38,434 bases of DNA from Bacteroidales bacterium (GTDB taxonomy: Bacteria > Bacteroidota > Bacteroidia > Bacteroidales > Azobacteroidaceae), in contig BHEP01000026.1 in the NCBI GenBank assembly GCA_003851245.1, forward strand, positions 1-38,434, read 5' to 3'. Of the stretch, positions 16,662 to 25,384 are shown one piece after another. The notes under the pieces were generated by a model. The model saw nothing but the letters and a program-made list of their open reading frames with translations. It searched no databases and was not told the origin of the DNA. Position 1 is the first letter of the stretch; each line of letters starts with the position of its first letter. The position numbers and the translations under genes were made by a program.

Positions 16662-17396
16662 TTATGGCATTGTTACGATTTTTGGGGCATTATAATTATA
16701 GCGCCTTCTGCCATCAATTTCCTTATCCATTCGGGCACCTACTCTTATGTGGTAAGATCGTCCGGGCAATAGTTTTCCTCTAGTGGAGAGCGTAATAGTT
16801 TGTTCAAGCATTGCATTGGCATCCCCCCCATCTATATACAACGAGTATCGATCGTCTTTATTGTTTTCTCCTATATGCTGCGCACCAGCAACCACAAATA
16901 GGCGAACATCCGATATATTTTGCTGATAATCGGCGTTTTTAGTTCCCCTTTCTATATATGCTTGTATGCTGATTGTACTGTCTTTGTTGATGATTGGTTC
17001 GCCTATCCATTCGATATTTAAGAAAGGCTCGACTTCGATTTTTAGTTCCAATGTTCCTTTCACATCATATCTTATCTCTGGCTGCGGCACAAAGGCGCCC
17101 ATTATTTCTATGCCATAGTTGCCTCTAAAAATGCGTGTATTATTGAAAGTACCATTTTGCATTCCCGCAAAATAGTAAGGCGTAGGTGTTTGGCTCCAGC
17201 TATACTCCATTAGTTTGAGGCGTATGCCATTGTCGCCAATTTCGGTTTGGAGAGAATTGCCCGTATTTTTGTCCATTACCATACCCGTGATGGTATCGGA
17301 AGGAGCGTCGTAGTTGTCGGATTCTGTGCAGGCATTGCTAGCAAAGAGCAATAGGGCTATTGACATATGGCCTATTATTTTCTTCATTTTCTTCAT
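16662..17396 (-). CDS. DUF3823 domain lipoprotein of the PUL
   Basis: A 244-aa surface or periplasmic lipoprotein. The signal peptide ends at Cys23 (ASNAC). Residues ~33-125 match DUF3823 (ITGMVMDKNTGNSLQTEIGD, then GIRLKLMEYSW and PTPYYFAGMQNGTFNNTRIF), a beta-sandwich of the type found right after susD in many Bacteroidetes loci; the C-terminal half is the second beta-domain of the same family. It likely assists SusD in glycan capture, but no ligand is known. It lies 19 bp after susD in the same direction. Length is normal. Confidence 0.9.
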   Translation of the reverse strand: MKKMKKIIGHMSIALLLFASNACTESDNYDAPSDTITGMVMDKNTGNSLQTEIGDNGIRLKLMEYSWSQTPTPYYFAGMQNGTFNNTRIFRGNYGIEIMGAFVPQPEIRYDVKGTLELKIEVEPFLNIEWIGEPIINKDSTISIQAYIERGTKNADYQQNISDVRLFVVAGAQHIGENNKDDRYSLYIDGGDANAMLEQTITLSTRGKLLPGRSYHIRVGARMDKEIDGRRRYNYNAPKIVTMP

Positions 17397-17415
17397 ATTA
17401 TTTATCTATATTAAA

Positions 17416-19377
17416 TTAGTAACCAGGGTTTTGAGTGAGCTCATTTTTGGTAATTTCATCATTAGGAATTCCTTTGTAATACCATCTTTCGTCGAAGGTG
17501 AATCGTTTGTTTGTTTCGTCGGGTCTGGCATCGAAAAACCATTTGTTGGCTTCTACCGCATAGAATGGGAAGAGTGCTCTATATCGAGTAGAGTTTTGCT
17601 CTAAGTGAGCAGTCCTCCAGCGGCGCATGTCCCACCAAGCTTTATTTTCAAAACTAAGCTCTTTGCGTCTTTCTTTGCGCACCATTTCTTTTTTCAATTC
17701 GTTTTTGTTGGAGAGCATATTAGCACCAGCTCTTTCGCGTATATGATTGATAGATAGGTAGGCATCCTGGAGAAAATCTATATCGGCAATGCCCTCTTCA
17801 TGGAGTTCAAAAGCCGCTTCGGCACGATTCAAAAGGACTTCGGCATAGCGCATTTCTATCCATGTTTGTGTCGAATACCTTTCCTTTACATCGGCGGCAG
17901 GCATTTTCGGATTAATCCATTTGCGAATTGCAAAGCCAGCCATTGCACCAGTCTGATCGTCGAAGAAAGGGCCGCTTTTGCCCGCCGCATTCATTTTATT
18001 GCCATTGGGCAATTCATATACTGTTTGATTTCCAGCATTTTGCGAGCTTTTGATGAGGTCTTTACAATTGCTATCGTTTTCATATTTTTGGGAAGGATCC
18101 TTGTCTGTTTGTAGGAGACTGATGCCATCACTGGTATTTCCGATATATAGTCCGCGCCAAATTTCCACCTCTTCGCCTTTGAGTATATCGCCAGGCAATA
18201 TAATGATGGCTCTTAATCGAGGTTCGGCATCTTTAAAAAACTCCATCGTACTGTTGTATAGAGCGTATTTGCCATCGGCATTTAGCACATCAGTCAAACC
18301 TTGTTCGTTTTTAGGGAAGCCATCAAAGAGTTCTACAAAATTGAGTGTAGGGTTTGTCGACGCAGTCCAACCATTTGTTTGATACTGGCGAGGAATGTTG
18401 TAAGCATCAAATCCATGTACCGATTCGGGGTAGCTATACTGCCTAACAAATATGTTTTCGCTGCTATTTTCAGCAAAAAACATATCTACATAATTTTGGT
18501 ATTGGGCGGCCTTGTCGTTGGCTTTCCATCCGTCTTTGTAGAGGGAATATTTGCCTTCTATAAGCAATGCAGCATCATAGCTTTTTTTGAAATACTCTTT
18601 TGCCAGTTCTCTAGGCAGTCCACAAACCCTCACATTGCTGTCCGTATTATTTTTCTTATCCACTTCGTTGTATTTCGCAATAGATCCAGCAAACAACATG
18701 GCTCTGGATTTGAATGCAGCAGCTGCATACTTGTTGGCACGTCCTTTTTGGCTTGTTTCGGGCAATAGTTTCCAGGCTTCATCGAAGTCTTTTTCTATTA
18801 GCTCATATACTGCTTGTTCGGAAGATCTAGGGATTTTCATTTCCTCAATGGGCATGTCAGGGTATTTGAGTACGCTTTCTACAATAGGTACACCCCCATA
18901 GCGTTTTGCCAAGGCATGGTAGGTCATAGCACGGGTAAAGTGCGCCTCACCCATCCAGGTCTTTACTTGATCTGTAGAGAAGTTGGCAGCATAGGAAGGC
19001 AGCGTTTCGATGAAATAATTGGTTTCGCGAATCAGCTTATAGGCATTTTTCCATATGTCGCTTTCTTCTTCTTTTGCCGCCCCGTCAATATCCCTATTGA
19101 GTGCTTCGCCCGTCATTCCAAAGGTAGACTGAAAAGCCCAGGAGTTGTTGAAGCCTCGGGAGTGTGTATAGCGAAAATCTTCTATGTGCATTTGGCTATA
19201 CATTCCAGAAAGATAGCCTTTTATGCCATTTTCGGAAGTAAACACATCCGAATCCTGCACCACATTTATGGGCGGAATGTCCAAATCCATACACGAGGGA
19301 ACACTCAAGGCGAATGTTAATAGTAGCACCCACTTTGATACGGGATGCTTTGATATAATATACTTTGATAATTTCAT
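17416..19377 (-). CDS. SusD/RagB family glycan-binding lipoprotein
   Basis: A 653-aa outer-membrane lipoprotein that caps the SusC channel and binds glycan. The lipobox cysteine is Cys29 (SVPSC), followed by a short acidic stretch. The N-terminal SusD-like domain holds tetratricopeptide-type helices (e.g. GEAHFTRAMTYHALAKRYGG around residue 145), and the C-terminal RagB/SusD part has the typical WIEMRYAEVLLNRAEAAFEL and KERRKELSFENKAWWDMRRW segments. Partner specificity comes from its neighbour susC, 13 bp upstream. It is somewhat longer than the archetypal SusD (~550 aa), which is common. Confidence 0.96.
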   Translation of the reverse strand: MKLSKYIISKHPVSKWVLLLTFALSVPSCMDLDIPPINVVQDSDVFTSENGIKGYLSGMYSQMHIEDFRYTHSRGFNNSWAFQSTFGMTGEALNRDIDGAAKEEESDIWKNAYKLIRETNYFIETLPSYAANFSTDQVKTWMGEAHFTRAMTYHALAKRYGGVPIVESVLKYPDMPIEEMKIPRSSEQAVYELIEKDFDEAWKLLPETSQKGRANKYAAAAFKSRAMLFAGSIAKYNEVDKKNNTDSNVRVCGLPRELAKEYFKKSYDAALLIEGKYSLYKDGWKANDKAAQYQNYVDMFFAENSSENIFVRQYSYPESVHGFDAYNIPRQYQTNGWTASTNPTLNFVELFDGFPKNEQGLTDVLNADGKYALYNSTMEFFKDAEPRLRAIIILPGDILKGEEVEIWRGLYIGNTSDGISLLQTDKDPSQKYENDSNCKDLIKSSQNAGNQTVYELPNGNKMNAAGKSGPFFDDQTGAMAGFAIRKWINPKMPAADVKERYSTQTWIEMRYAEVLLNRAEAAFELHEEGIADIDFLQDAYLSINHIRERAGANMLSNKNELKKEMVRKERRKELSFENKAWWDMRRWRTAHLEQNSTRYRALFPFYAVEANKWFFDARPDETNKRFTFDERWYYKGIPNDEITKNELTQNPGY

Positions 19378-19390
19378 GATCTAATTGAGT

Positions 19391-22300
19391 TTAAAATTTT
19401 ACATTAACACCCACGGAGAATGTTCTATTTAATGGATACATGTTGCCATTGCTGTCTTCTGGATGCTCGGGATCTATTTCTACGCCTTTTATAGTAAATA
19501 AGTTGTAGCTATTTACATAAAGGCGAAGATTTTTAATTCCTGCTTTAGAGCTCCATTTTTTGGGCACAGTATATCCAACTTCGGCACTTTTTAGGCGCAT
19601 ATAGCTTGCATTATGAAAGTTAAATTCAGAATTTTCGTCGGCAACGGTTCCTGTATATCCAAATTCACCTGGCACCCATACTGTTTTTGGATCGTAAGGA
19701 TCGGCCAAGGGATCGGCAGGATGCCATCTATCCATAAAATAATGAAGAGCATTGGAATAGTCGTTGCCCCAAAGAGGCTCACGCAATTGCTCGATGTATC
19801 TTACGTAGGTTTGGGCAGCTCCTTGAAACAAAAGGTTTATATCGAATCCCTTATAATCTACACCAACAGCAAAACTGAAGTTTATCATTGGTCGACCGCT
19901 GTAACCTATAGGATATAAATCGAGTTCGTTAATTTGCCCATCGCCGTTGTAGTCTTTGTATATATAATCTCCCACTACTGTATTTTTATCAGCATAGACG
20001 AGGCTATTTAGAATTTGTTCGTAAGAGGTGTATCTACCGCCATCGCCAAGACCCCACTTGATGTCGTTGTATCTGTCATTGCCATTGTTGCGCCAGTTTT
20101 CGTACGAATTGCCAGCTCTACCACGCTCTTGATAGGTTGTTTTTGTACGAGTAAATGAGCTAATAGCTCGAAGGTTGTATCCCCATTCGCCGATTCTGTT
20201 TCTGTGGCTCAGCTCCAACTCTAGTCCCCTAGTAAAATCGCCATTTAGATTTTCTTGGGGGAGAGATGCTCCCACGATTGCAGGTAAACTGAGATCTCTT
20301 CTCGCCAATAGCCCTGTACGGTCGCGGGTAAAGTAGTCGGCGGTAATTCCCAATAGTCCATTCCATCCTTCGAGGTTTACTCCTAAATTTAGTGTTTTTG
20401 CCACAAACCAGGTGATGTATGGATTGGTGATGCCCTTGCTTTGGGTGCTATTTACAAAAGAGCCATCAAATACTGTACCTCCAGAACTCTGCCCATCAAA
20501 TCCTCCACCAGGATAGGTATATCCATTTACAAACTGATAGTTGGAGGCATTGTCGTCGCCCATTTTACCATAGGAAGCACGAAATTTGGCATCATTTATA
20601 AACGATAGCTTAGAGTTTTTCCAGAAGTCTTCTTCCGAAATACGCCACGCCAAAGATCCAGCAGGGAAGAATCCCCATTGAGAGTCGGGAGCAAATTTGG
20701 AGGATCCATCGTAGCGGAAACTAAATTCGGCAATGTATTTTGATAAATAATCGTATCCAAATTTACCTACCCATCCCAAATTAGCCTCCTTGTAGAGGTC
20801 TCTTCTTTCGGGGTCGTTTCTGTCATAGTTGGTACTCATATTGGTTTCCTGATTGATGCTGTTGCCAGCAAACAATTGATCCAGCGCCAGTGATAGTTCT
20901 CTCTGTCCGTAGAAGTTGTCGGCATTTCTTTTGCTGCCCTCTACCAATCCTAAAATACTAACATTGTGTGTCTTGTTGAATGTTTTATTGTAATTTAAAG
21001 CCATTTGATATAGCAGGGCATCTTTGGTGTAATGTTCGCGACGAAATTTGCTGGTACCTACACGTTGGTGCCTGTCGTATTTTTCGGCCGCTTGGTCGTA
21101 GGTGTATTGTTCGTAGCTTTTTTGGTAGGATCTGTTGTCGGAAATTTTATAATCGTAGCTCCACATGACTTTGGCTACCAATCCATCGATGTATGGCACT
21201 TCGTAGGCAAGATCCATAGAGGTCTGAAACCATTTGTTGTTGTACTTTTTATATCCAACAACATCGGCATCCATCATTGCTACTGGGTTGTCGCCTTCTA
21301 TCCATCCGTTGAGTAAATATTCGGAGTTGTTGTTGGCATAGATAGGCTGAGTGGCAGGAGCACGCTGAAAGGTCCTAATGATCCAATCAGAATTTTCGTA
21401 AGGTTGATTTTTCTCATCCATAATGCCACTCATATTTAATCCAAAAGTTAAACGATCTGTAAGTTTGGCAGATATATTGGATCTCACATTGTAGCGGTCG
21501 TAATTGAGGCTTTCGCTTTTGAGAAAAGATTCTTGATTCATGTAACCGCCACTGATATAAAATTTCATTTTATCGTTGCCCCCAGTTGCACTCAATGAGT
21601 GTTGGGTTTGTGGAGCCATAGTGCGCATACAGGCATCCCACCAGTCGGTTCCTTGCTTTGACCCATTGCGATAAGCCTCAATATCGCTTAAGGAATACGG
21701 CATAATGCCACCTTCGAGTTTGTGCATTGCTTGTTCATTTTTGAGTACCATCCAATCGGCAGCGCTCACACTTTTGGGCGAACCGCTAGGATTTTGCCAG
21801 CCCACATTGCCTGCATAGTCAAGTTCTAAGGCTCCATCTTTCCCTTTTTTTGTTGTAATCAGCACCACACCATTGGCTGCACGTACTCCATAGATAGCCG
21901 CCGAAGCATCTTTCAATACCGATATTGATTCAATATCGTTGCCATCGATGCGGGCCATATTTTCACGAGGGACTCCGTCAATGACCACTAAGGGATTGCC
22001 CATGCCACGAATATCAAATTTATTGTTGAAAGAACCAGGTTCGGATGTAGTTTGCACCACCCTCACACCAGCAATCTTACCTGTGAGCATGTTTTGAACA
22101 TTTTCATTCTTGGTTGTCACAATATCATCGTTGCCAATGGCAGAAATAGCTCCCGTAAGTGTGGCTTTTTTCTGTGTTCCATAGCCCACTACTACAATTT
22201 CGTCGAGGCTTTTGGTATCTTCTTTTAGCACTATTTCTAGTATCGACTGGTTTCCAACAACTACTTGTTGAGTCAAATAGCCCAAATAAGTGATGATTAG

Positions 22301-22825
22301 GGTTTGCCCTTTGGATTCACGAAGTTCAAACTTACCGTCTATATCGGTAACCGTACCATTATTTGTACCTTTCTGAACAATGCTTGCCCCTATCAAGGAT
22401 TCTCCTCTTTCATCCCTTACAAGGCCCCTAATTTTTTGATCTTCCTGTTGCACACTCACAAGTTCAGATCCTTTGGTGATAAGTATTTGTCTGTCGACCA
22501 CCTTATAGGAATATCCCGTATTGCGAAGCACTTGCGCCAACACATCCTCAAGCGAGGCATTTTTTGCGTTTACGCTTACTCGTTTGTTGGCAATGATTTG
22601 ATTGTTGTTGTAAAAAAAGGTAAATTCGCTTTGATTTTCTATCTCTTTGAGAACATCAACAATTTTCATATTCTTATTTTGAATTGAAAATGTAATATTT
22701 TGCACATAGCTTGATGCCATAATGCTACCGATAGATACCATTAGCAGCACAATTAATACCTTCGCAATACGAAGTGATTGTGATGAAAAAACTGATTTTA
22801 CAGTTTGTTTATTGATTAAATTCAT
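19391..22825 (-). CDS. SusC/RagA family TonB-dependent receptor with STN signalling domain
   Basis: A 1144-aa outer-membrane TonB-dependent transporter importing oligosaccharides. In order: signal sequence (to ~residue 38), STN domain (~45-115, IENQSEFTFFYNNNQIIANK, where NNxIxxxKRVSV and LEDVL are typical), a carboxypeptidase-D-like beta-domain (~128-205), the TonB-box/plug start SLDEIVVVGYGTQKKATLTG (~213-232), plug (IDGVPR, IYGVRAANGVVLITTKKG), and a 22-strand barrel to the C-terminal FSVGVNVKF. The STN domain is the part expected to contact the periplasmic domain of FecR, so this transporter probably also signals. fecR and the sigma factor gene lie directly upstream. Confidence 0.97.
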   Translation of the reverse strand: MNLINKQTVKSVFSSQSLRIAKVLIVLLMVSIGSIMASSYVQNITFSIQNKNMKIVDVLKEIENQSEFTFFYNNNQIIANKRVSVNAKNASLEDVLAQVLRNTGYSYKVVDRQILITKGSELVSVQQEDQKIRGLVRDERGESLIGASIVQKGTNNGTVTDIDGKFELRESKGQTLIITYLGYLTQQVVVGNQSILEIVLKEDTKSLDEIVVVGYGTQKKATLTGAISAIGNDDIVTTKNENVQNMLTGKIAGVRVVQTTSEPGSFNNKFDIRGMGNPLVVIDGVPRENMARIDGNDIESISVLKDASAAIYGVRAANGVVLITTKKGKDGALELDYAGNVGWQNPSGSPKSVSAADWMVLKNEQAMHKLEGGIMPYSLSDIEAYRNGSKQGTDWWDACMRTMAPQTQHSLSATGGNDKMKFYISGGYMNQESFLKSESLNYDRYNVRSNISAKLTDRLTFGLNMSGIMDEKNQPYENSDWIIRTFQRAPATQPIYANNNSEYLLNGWIEGDNPVAMMDADVVGYKKYNNKWFQTSMDLAYEVPYIDGLVAKVMWSYDYKISDNRSYQKSYEQYTYDQAAEKYDRHQRVGTSKFRREHYTKDALLYQMALNYNKTFNKTHNVSILGLVEGSKRNADNFYGQRELSLALDQLFAGNSINQETNMSTNYDRNDPERRDLYKEANLGWVGKFGYDYLSKYIAEFSFRYDGSSKFAPDSQWGFFPAGSLAWRISEEDFWKNSKLSFINDAKFRASYGKMGDDNASNYQFVNGYTYPGGGFDGQSSGGTVFDGSFVNSTQSKGITNPYITWFVAKTLNLGVNLEGWNGLLGITADYFTRDRTGLLARRDLSLPAIVGASLPQENLNGDFTRGLELELSHRNRIGEWGYNLRAISSFTRTKTTYQERGRAGNSYENWRNNGNDRYNDIKWGLGDGGRYTSYEQILNSLVYADKNTVVGDYIYKDYNGDGQINELDLYPIGYSGRPMINFSFAVGVDYKGFDINLLFQGAAQTYVRYIEQLREPLWGNDYSNALHYFMDRWHPADPLADPYDPKTVWVPGEFGYTGTVADENSEFNFHNASYMRLKSAEVGYTVPKKWSSKAGIKNLRLYVNSYNLFTIKGVEIDPEHPEDSNGNMYPLNRTFSVGVNVKF

Positions 22826-23060
22826 ACATTTGTTAGTTTTTTAGATTATACGTGATAGATAACTGGATTGCATTCCTATAAATATCTATCTAACTATTAA
22901 GTAACTATGATTGGAGTGTTGTTTTGTAGACAGACTCCGATTCTTTTTTAGTAATTTGTTAATTTTATTTCGTCATAGGCAATTTTAAAAAATGAATAAT
23001 GAAAAATTAATAATGAATACTGTACTTAGGTGTCAATTATTTGCAGCTTATTTAATAATT
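22826..23060. other. susC-fecR intergenic region
   Basis: These 235 bases contain no gene. No TAnnTTTG box is seen upstream of susC, which fits transcription of the PUL by the local ECF sigma factor instead of the housekeeping one. A small GGAGT/ACTCC inverted pair (22913-22917 with 22934-22938) and AT-rich aatgaataatga words (22990-23030) are the only structures seen. Confidence 0.4.
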
Positions 23061-24032
23061 TTATTCAAGAACTCTAAGTTTGTATTTCTCACCATCTTTT
23101 ACGTAAGTAACTGGCGATGATAAATTTAGTAAGGCAAGTATCCTTTCAAGCGATTCATCTCGTATGGAAAAAGTATAGCGATAGGAGTTGGCAATATGCG
23201 GCGGGCACTCAATACTTATTCCATACCATCTTTCTAAGCGGGGAAGGATTACCGACAATTGTTCATCTTGAAATGAAGGATTGAGTTTATTGCGCCACAA
23301 GGTATACCTATCGGCATCAATGGGGGAAATTTGTGTGTGCTTTGTCAGTCTTGAGTGCGAAAGTTTCTCATTGGGGTTTAATAAGTATTCTTTGGGGCCA
23401 TTGTTTGTTGGAGTATTAAGAGTAATCTTTACTTTGCCGCTTAATAAAATGGTTTCAATCATTTCATTGTCTCCAATGGGCTCATAATTAAAAATCTCGA
23501 AGGCTGTGCCAAGAGCGGTAACATGCAAATCGGGAGTTGACACAATAAATGGTTTATTTTCATCCACGGCCACAGTTATAAAAGCTTGACCTTCCAATCT
23601 TATTAGTCTTTTATCTGCATCAAACTTATCGGGATAGGTAAGCTTAGTATTGGGTCCCATTTTTACGATCGAACCATCGGGCAATGTAAGGGACTCCATG
23701 CGCTGCATTCCAGAACTTACCACATAAGAGGTATTGTGCTGAATTGATGGCGAATAAAAATAATATGCCATGCCTATGCTTATCATCAATAGTACGGAAG
23801 CAGCTATGCTATATATTTTGAAAAATGCGAGTGCCGAAGTCTTTGAAGTATTGTCTATTGCAGAATTAATATTTCGCCAAATCTTCTCTCCATCAACATC
23901 TTGACTAAGGATATTTGGCAATGTATTCCACTGATTTTCCAGAGAAACTCGCACCGATTGATGCGTCATCAATTCGTCAATAAGCTCTTTGTTGATTGAC
24001 AAATGAATTATTTTCTTTATTAGTTTATGCAA
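23061..24032 (-). CDS. FecR-family anti-sigma factor
   Basis: A 323-aa inner-membrane anti-sigma protein. Residues 1-~65 are the cytoplasmic sigma-binding part, ~69-92 the single transmembrane helix, ~110-215 the periplasmic FecR domain (SLTLPDGSIVKMGPNTKLTY, FIVSTPDLHVTALGTAFEI), and ~245-320 a DUF4974 domain (LSVILPRLERWYGISIE, TFSIRDESLERILALLNL). It should hold the sigma factor at 24377-24925 inactive until the STN domain of SusC signals. Normally fecR follows its sigma gene closely; here 344 bases containing an IS1595 remnant separate them. Confidence 0.95.
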   Translation of the reverse strand: MHKLIKKIIHLSINKELIDELMTHQSVRVSLENQWNTLPNILSQDVDGEKIWRNINSAIDNTSKTSALAFFKIYSIAASVLLMISIGMAYYFYSPSIQHNTSYVVSSGMQRMESLTLPDGSIVKMGPNTKLTYPDKFDADKRLIRLEGQAFITVAVDENKPFIVSTPDLHVTALGTAFEIFNYEPIGDNEMIETILLSGKVKITLNTPTNNGPKEYLLNPNEKLSHSRLTKHTQISPIDADRYTLWRNKLNPSFQDEQLSVILPRLERWYGISIECPPHIANSYRYTFSIRDESLERILALLNLSSPVTYVKDGEKYKLRVLE

Positions 24033-24140
24033 TTTTTTTTATCTTTTAGTATTCGTTCATATATAAATACACTTGAGAAGTCTCTATCCCCCAAAAAATA
24101 AAAAAATAAATTGGTATAGGCGTTTAGGTAGCTGTTATAA

Positions 24141-24357
24141 TGGAAGATACAACAGGCTCTAGCAAGCAGTAAGCGCTATCCATTAACTGGGCAGGTGCAT
24201 GTGGATGAGTTTTTAATCGGAGAGTAGTTACCGATGAATGGAGAGGTTATTTGCCGATGCAGAAAGAATATTCACCATTGCTACAAAGCACGCCTACAAG
24301 GCTATCTTGATGAATATCATTATAGAATAAAATGCAAATTACCAACAGCGACCTAAG
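24141..24357 (+). mobile_element. IS1595-family transposase remnant
   Basis: Three fragments of one transposase survive on the plus strand. The first (24141-24227) reads KIQQALASSKRYPLTGQVHV then DEFLIGE and a stop, recalling the VDEFxIGG region of IS1595/ISXO2-type transposases. The second (from 24227, different frame) reads VTDEWRGYLPMQKEY, the TDxWxGY region. The third (24294-24357, ending in a stop) reads LQGYLDEYHYRIK, the C-terminal YLDEFxYRxNRR motif. About 200 of 300 codons are lost and the frame is broken. It occupies the sigma-fecR interval in opposite orientation to both genes. Confidence 0.75.
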
Positions 24358-24376
24358 CGCTTATACCAAAAAAATA

Positions 24377-24925
24377 TTAGTTAATAAAGATCAGAAGGAT
24401 TTTGATGTTTTTGCGAAGAGTCTTAAGTGCCTCATTTATGTGTCTTTCGACTGTTTTATCTGCAATATTGAGTTGGGCAGCTATTTCTTTGTAGGTTTTG
24501 TGTTCGTTGCGGCTTAGTTTGAAAACAAGTTGGCGCTGTGCAGGCATTTCAGCTATTAATACATCAATATATTCTTTGAGGTTTTTTGATTCTATTTCTT
24601 GCTCCACATCATACGATTCTTCTAAGGTAGCTAGTATGGTAGTTCTAAAAAAGTCCTCGTTTATTTTTCTTTTCGACTGATTGAAGATTATGTTGCGAGT
24701 AATAATAAAAAGGAGACCTTTAAAATTATCATCTTCTCGCAGCAAGGCCCGCGAATCCCATACTTTGATAAATACTTCTTGCACAACTTCTTCGGCATCT
24801 TCTGGAACTTTTAAATACAGCCTACTAAAATTGTATACCTGTTTCCAGTAGCATTGATACAGATTGCCGAATGCAGTTCGATCATTTTGTTTCAACAACA
24901 ACAGAAGCTCTTTTTTCAAACACAT
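24377..24925 (-). CDS. ECF-type RNA polymerase sigma factor of the PUL
   Basis: A 182-aa ECF sigma factor of the Bacteroides expansion family. Region 2 covers ~residues 20-95 (DAEEVVQEVFIKVWDSR), region 4 ~125-175 (EHKTYKEIAAQLNIADKTVE). It precedes fecR, susC and susD in the same direction, so it is the expected activator of this PUL via trans-envelope signalling. The protein ends in a hydrophobic tail (IKILLIFIN). A TAAATTTG -7 box lies about 55 bases upstream of the start codon. Confidence 0.95.
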   Translation of the reverse strand: MCLKKELLLLLKQNDRTAFGNLYQCYWKQVYNFSRLYLKVPEDAEEVVQEVFIKVWDSRALLREDDNFKGLLFIITRNIIFNQSKRKINEDFFRTTILATLEESYDVEQEIESKNLKEYIDVLIAEMPAQRQLVFKLSRNEHKTYKEIAAQLNIADKTVERHINEALKTLRKNIKILLIFIN

Positions 24926-24979
24926 AAAATAATTGTATCAGGTTGGGTGTTTTTTATTATTACTCCCACAAAAGAAAGA

Positions 24980-24987
24980 CAAATTTA
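24980..24987 (-). promoter_or_regulatory. -7 promoter box of the PUL sigma gene
   Basis: On the minus strand it reads TAAATTTG, matching TAnnTTTG, 55 bases upstream of the sigma factor start. A recognisable TTTG -33 element at the normal distance is not seen. It suggests housekeeping expression of the sigma gene. Confidence 0.4.
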
Positions 24988-25106
24988 TTAGACAGCCAAA
25001 CTATTGTTCACTTATTTTTAGATTTCTTGTGTTTTGAATGAATAAGCCAATGGAAGTGATCAATAGCTATGCGCTCATCCTAAGCTCAATACTTTCATCG
25101 TAAAGT

Positions 25107-25216
25107 ATTGTTGAGTCCACTCCGAAAAGTCTTTTTCCGAGAAAATAACCTACTCACAAGTCTTGTAGAGGGGGCTAAACTGTTCAAAAAGGCCTTTTGG
25201 GAGTGGACTCATTGTT
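25107..25216. mobile_element. MITE-like element with 6-bp target duplication
   Basis: A 98-bp element (25113-25210) begins GAGTCCACTCCGAAAAG and ends with the matching inverted repeat; over 24 terminal bases the two ends agree at 21. Immediately outside, ATTGTT occurs on both sides (25107-25112 and 25211-25216), a perfect 6-bp target-site duplication. The inside is only ~50 bases and codes for nothing, so it cannot move by itself and would need a full-length element with the same ends. The right duplication touches the last base of the stop codon of the small Cys-rich gene, so the element now forms the 3' end of the feo transcript and could act as a hairpin there. I could not assign it to an IS family. 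Confidence 0.8.
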
Positions 25217-25365
25217 TATTTTTTTGAAATATTATGGCTGCAAGCAGTGCAAGACCCACAGGGACTAATATTTTTTTTATTCTTAAAGAAAGACTTATAG
25301 CCTTGCAGTATTATGTATATGATAACAAGCAAGCCTATTGCGTAAACGATTATATATTGGTACAT
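25216..25365 (-). CDS. FeoB-associated Cys-rich small membrane protein
   Basis: A 49-aa protein: MYQYIIVYAIGLLVIIYIIL forms one N-terminal transmembrane helix, followed by a basic stretch and a C-terminal cysteine cluster CGSCTAC (residues 36-42). This is the layout of the FeoB-associated Cys-rich membrane protein family that directly follows feoB in many bacteria; its cysteines are suspected to bind iron or form a cluster, but the role is not settled. It starts 20 bases after the feoB stop in the same direction, so it is co-transcribed. The stop codon lies against the target duplication of the MITE-like element. Confidence 0.85.
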   Translation of the reverse strand: MYQYIIVYAIGLLVIIYIILQGYKSFFKNKKNISPCGSCTACSHNISKK

Positions 25366-25384
25366 GTCAATTATTGTTAAAAAA

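Noticed and set aside
25000..25106. Minus-strand fragment DERIAIDHFHWLIHSKHKK as a gene remnant
   Set aside because: Only ~25 codons with stops on both sides and no family I recognise; left unassigned.
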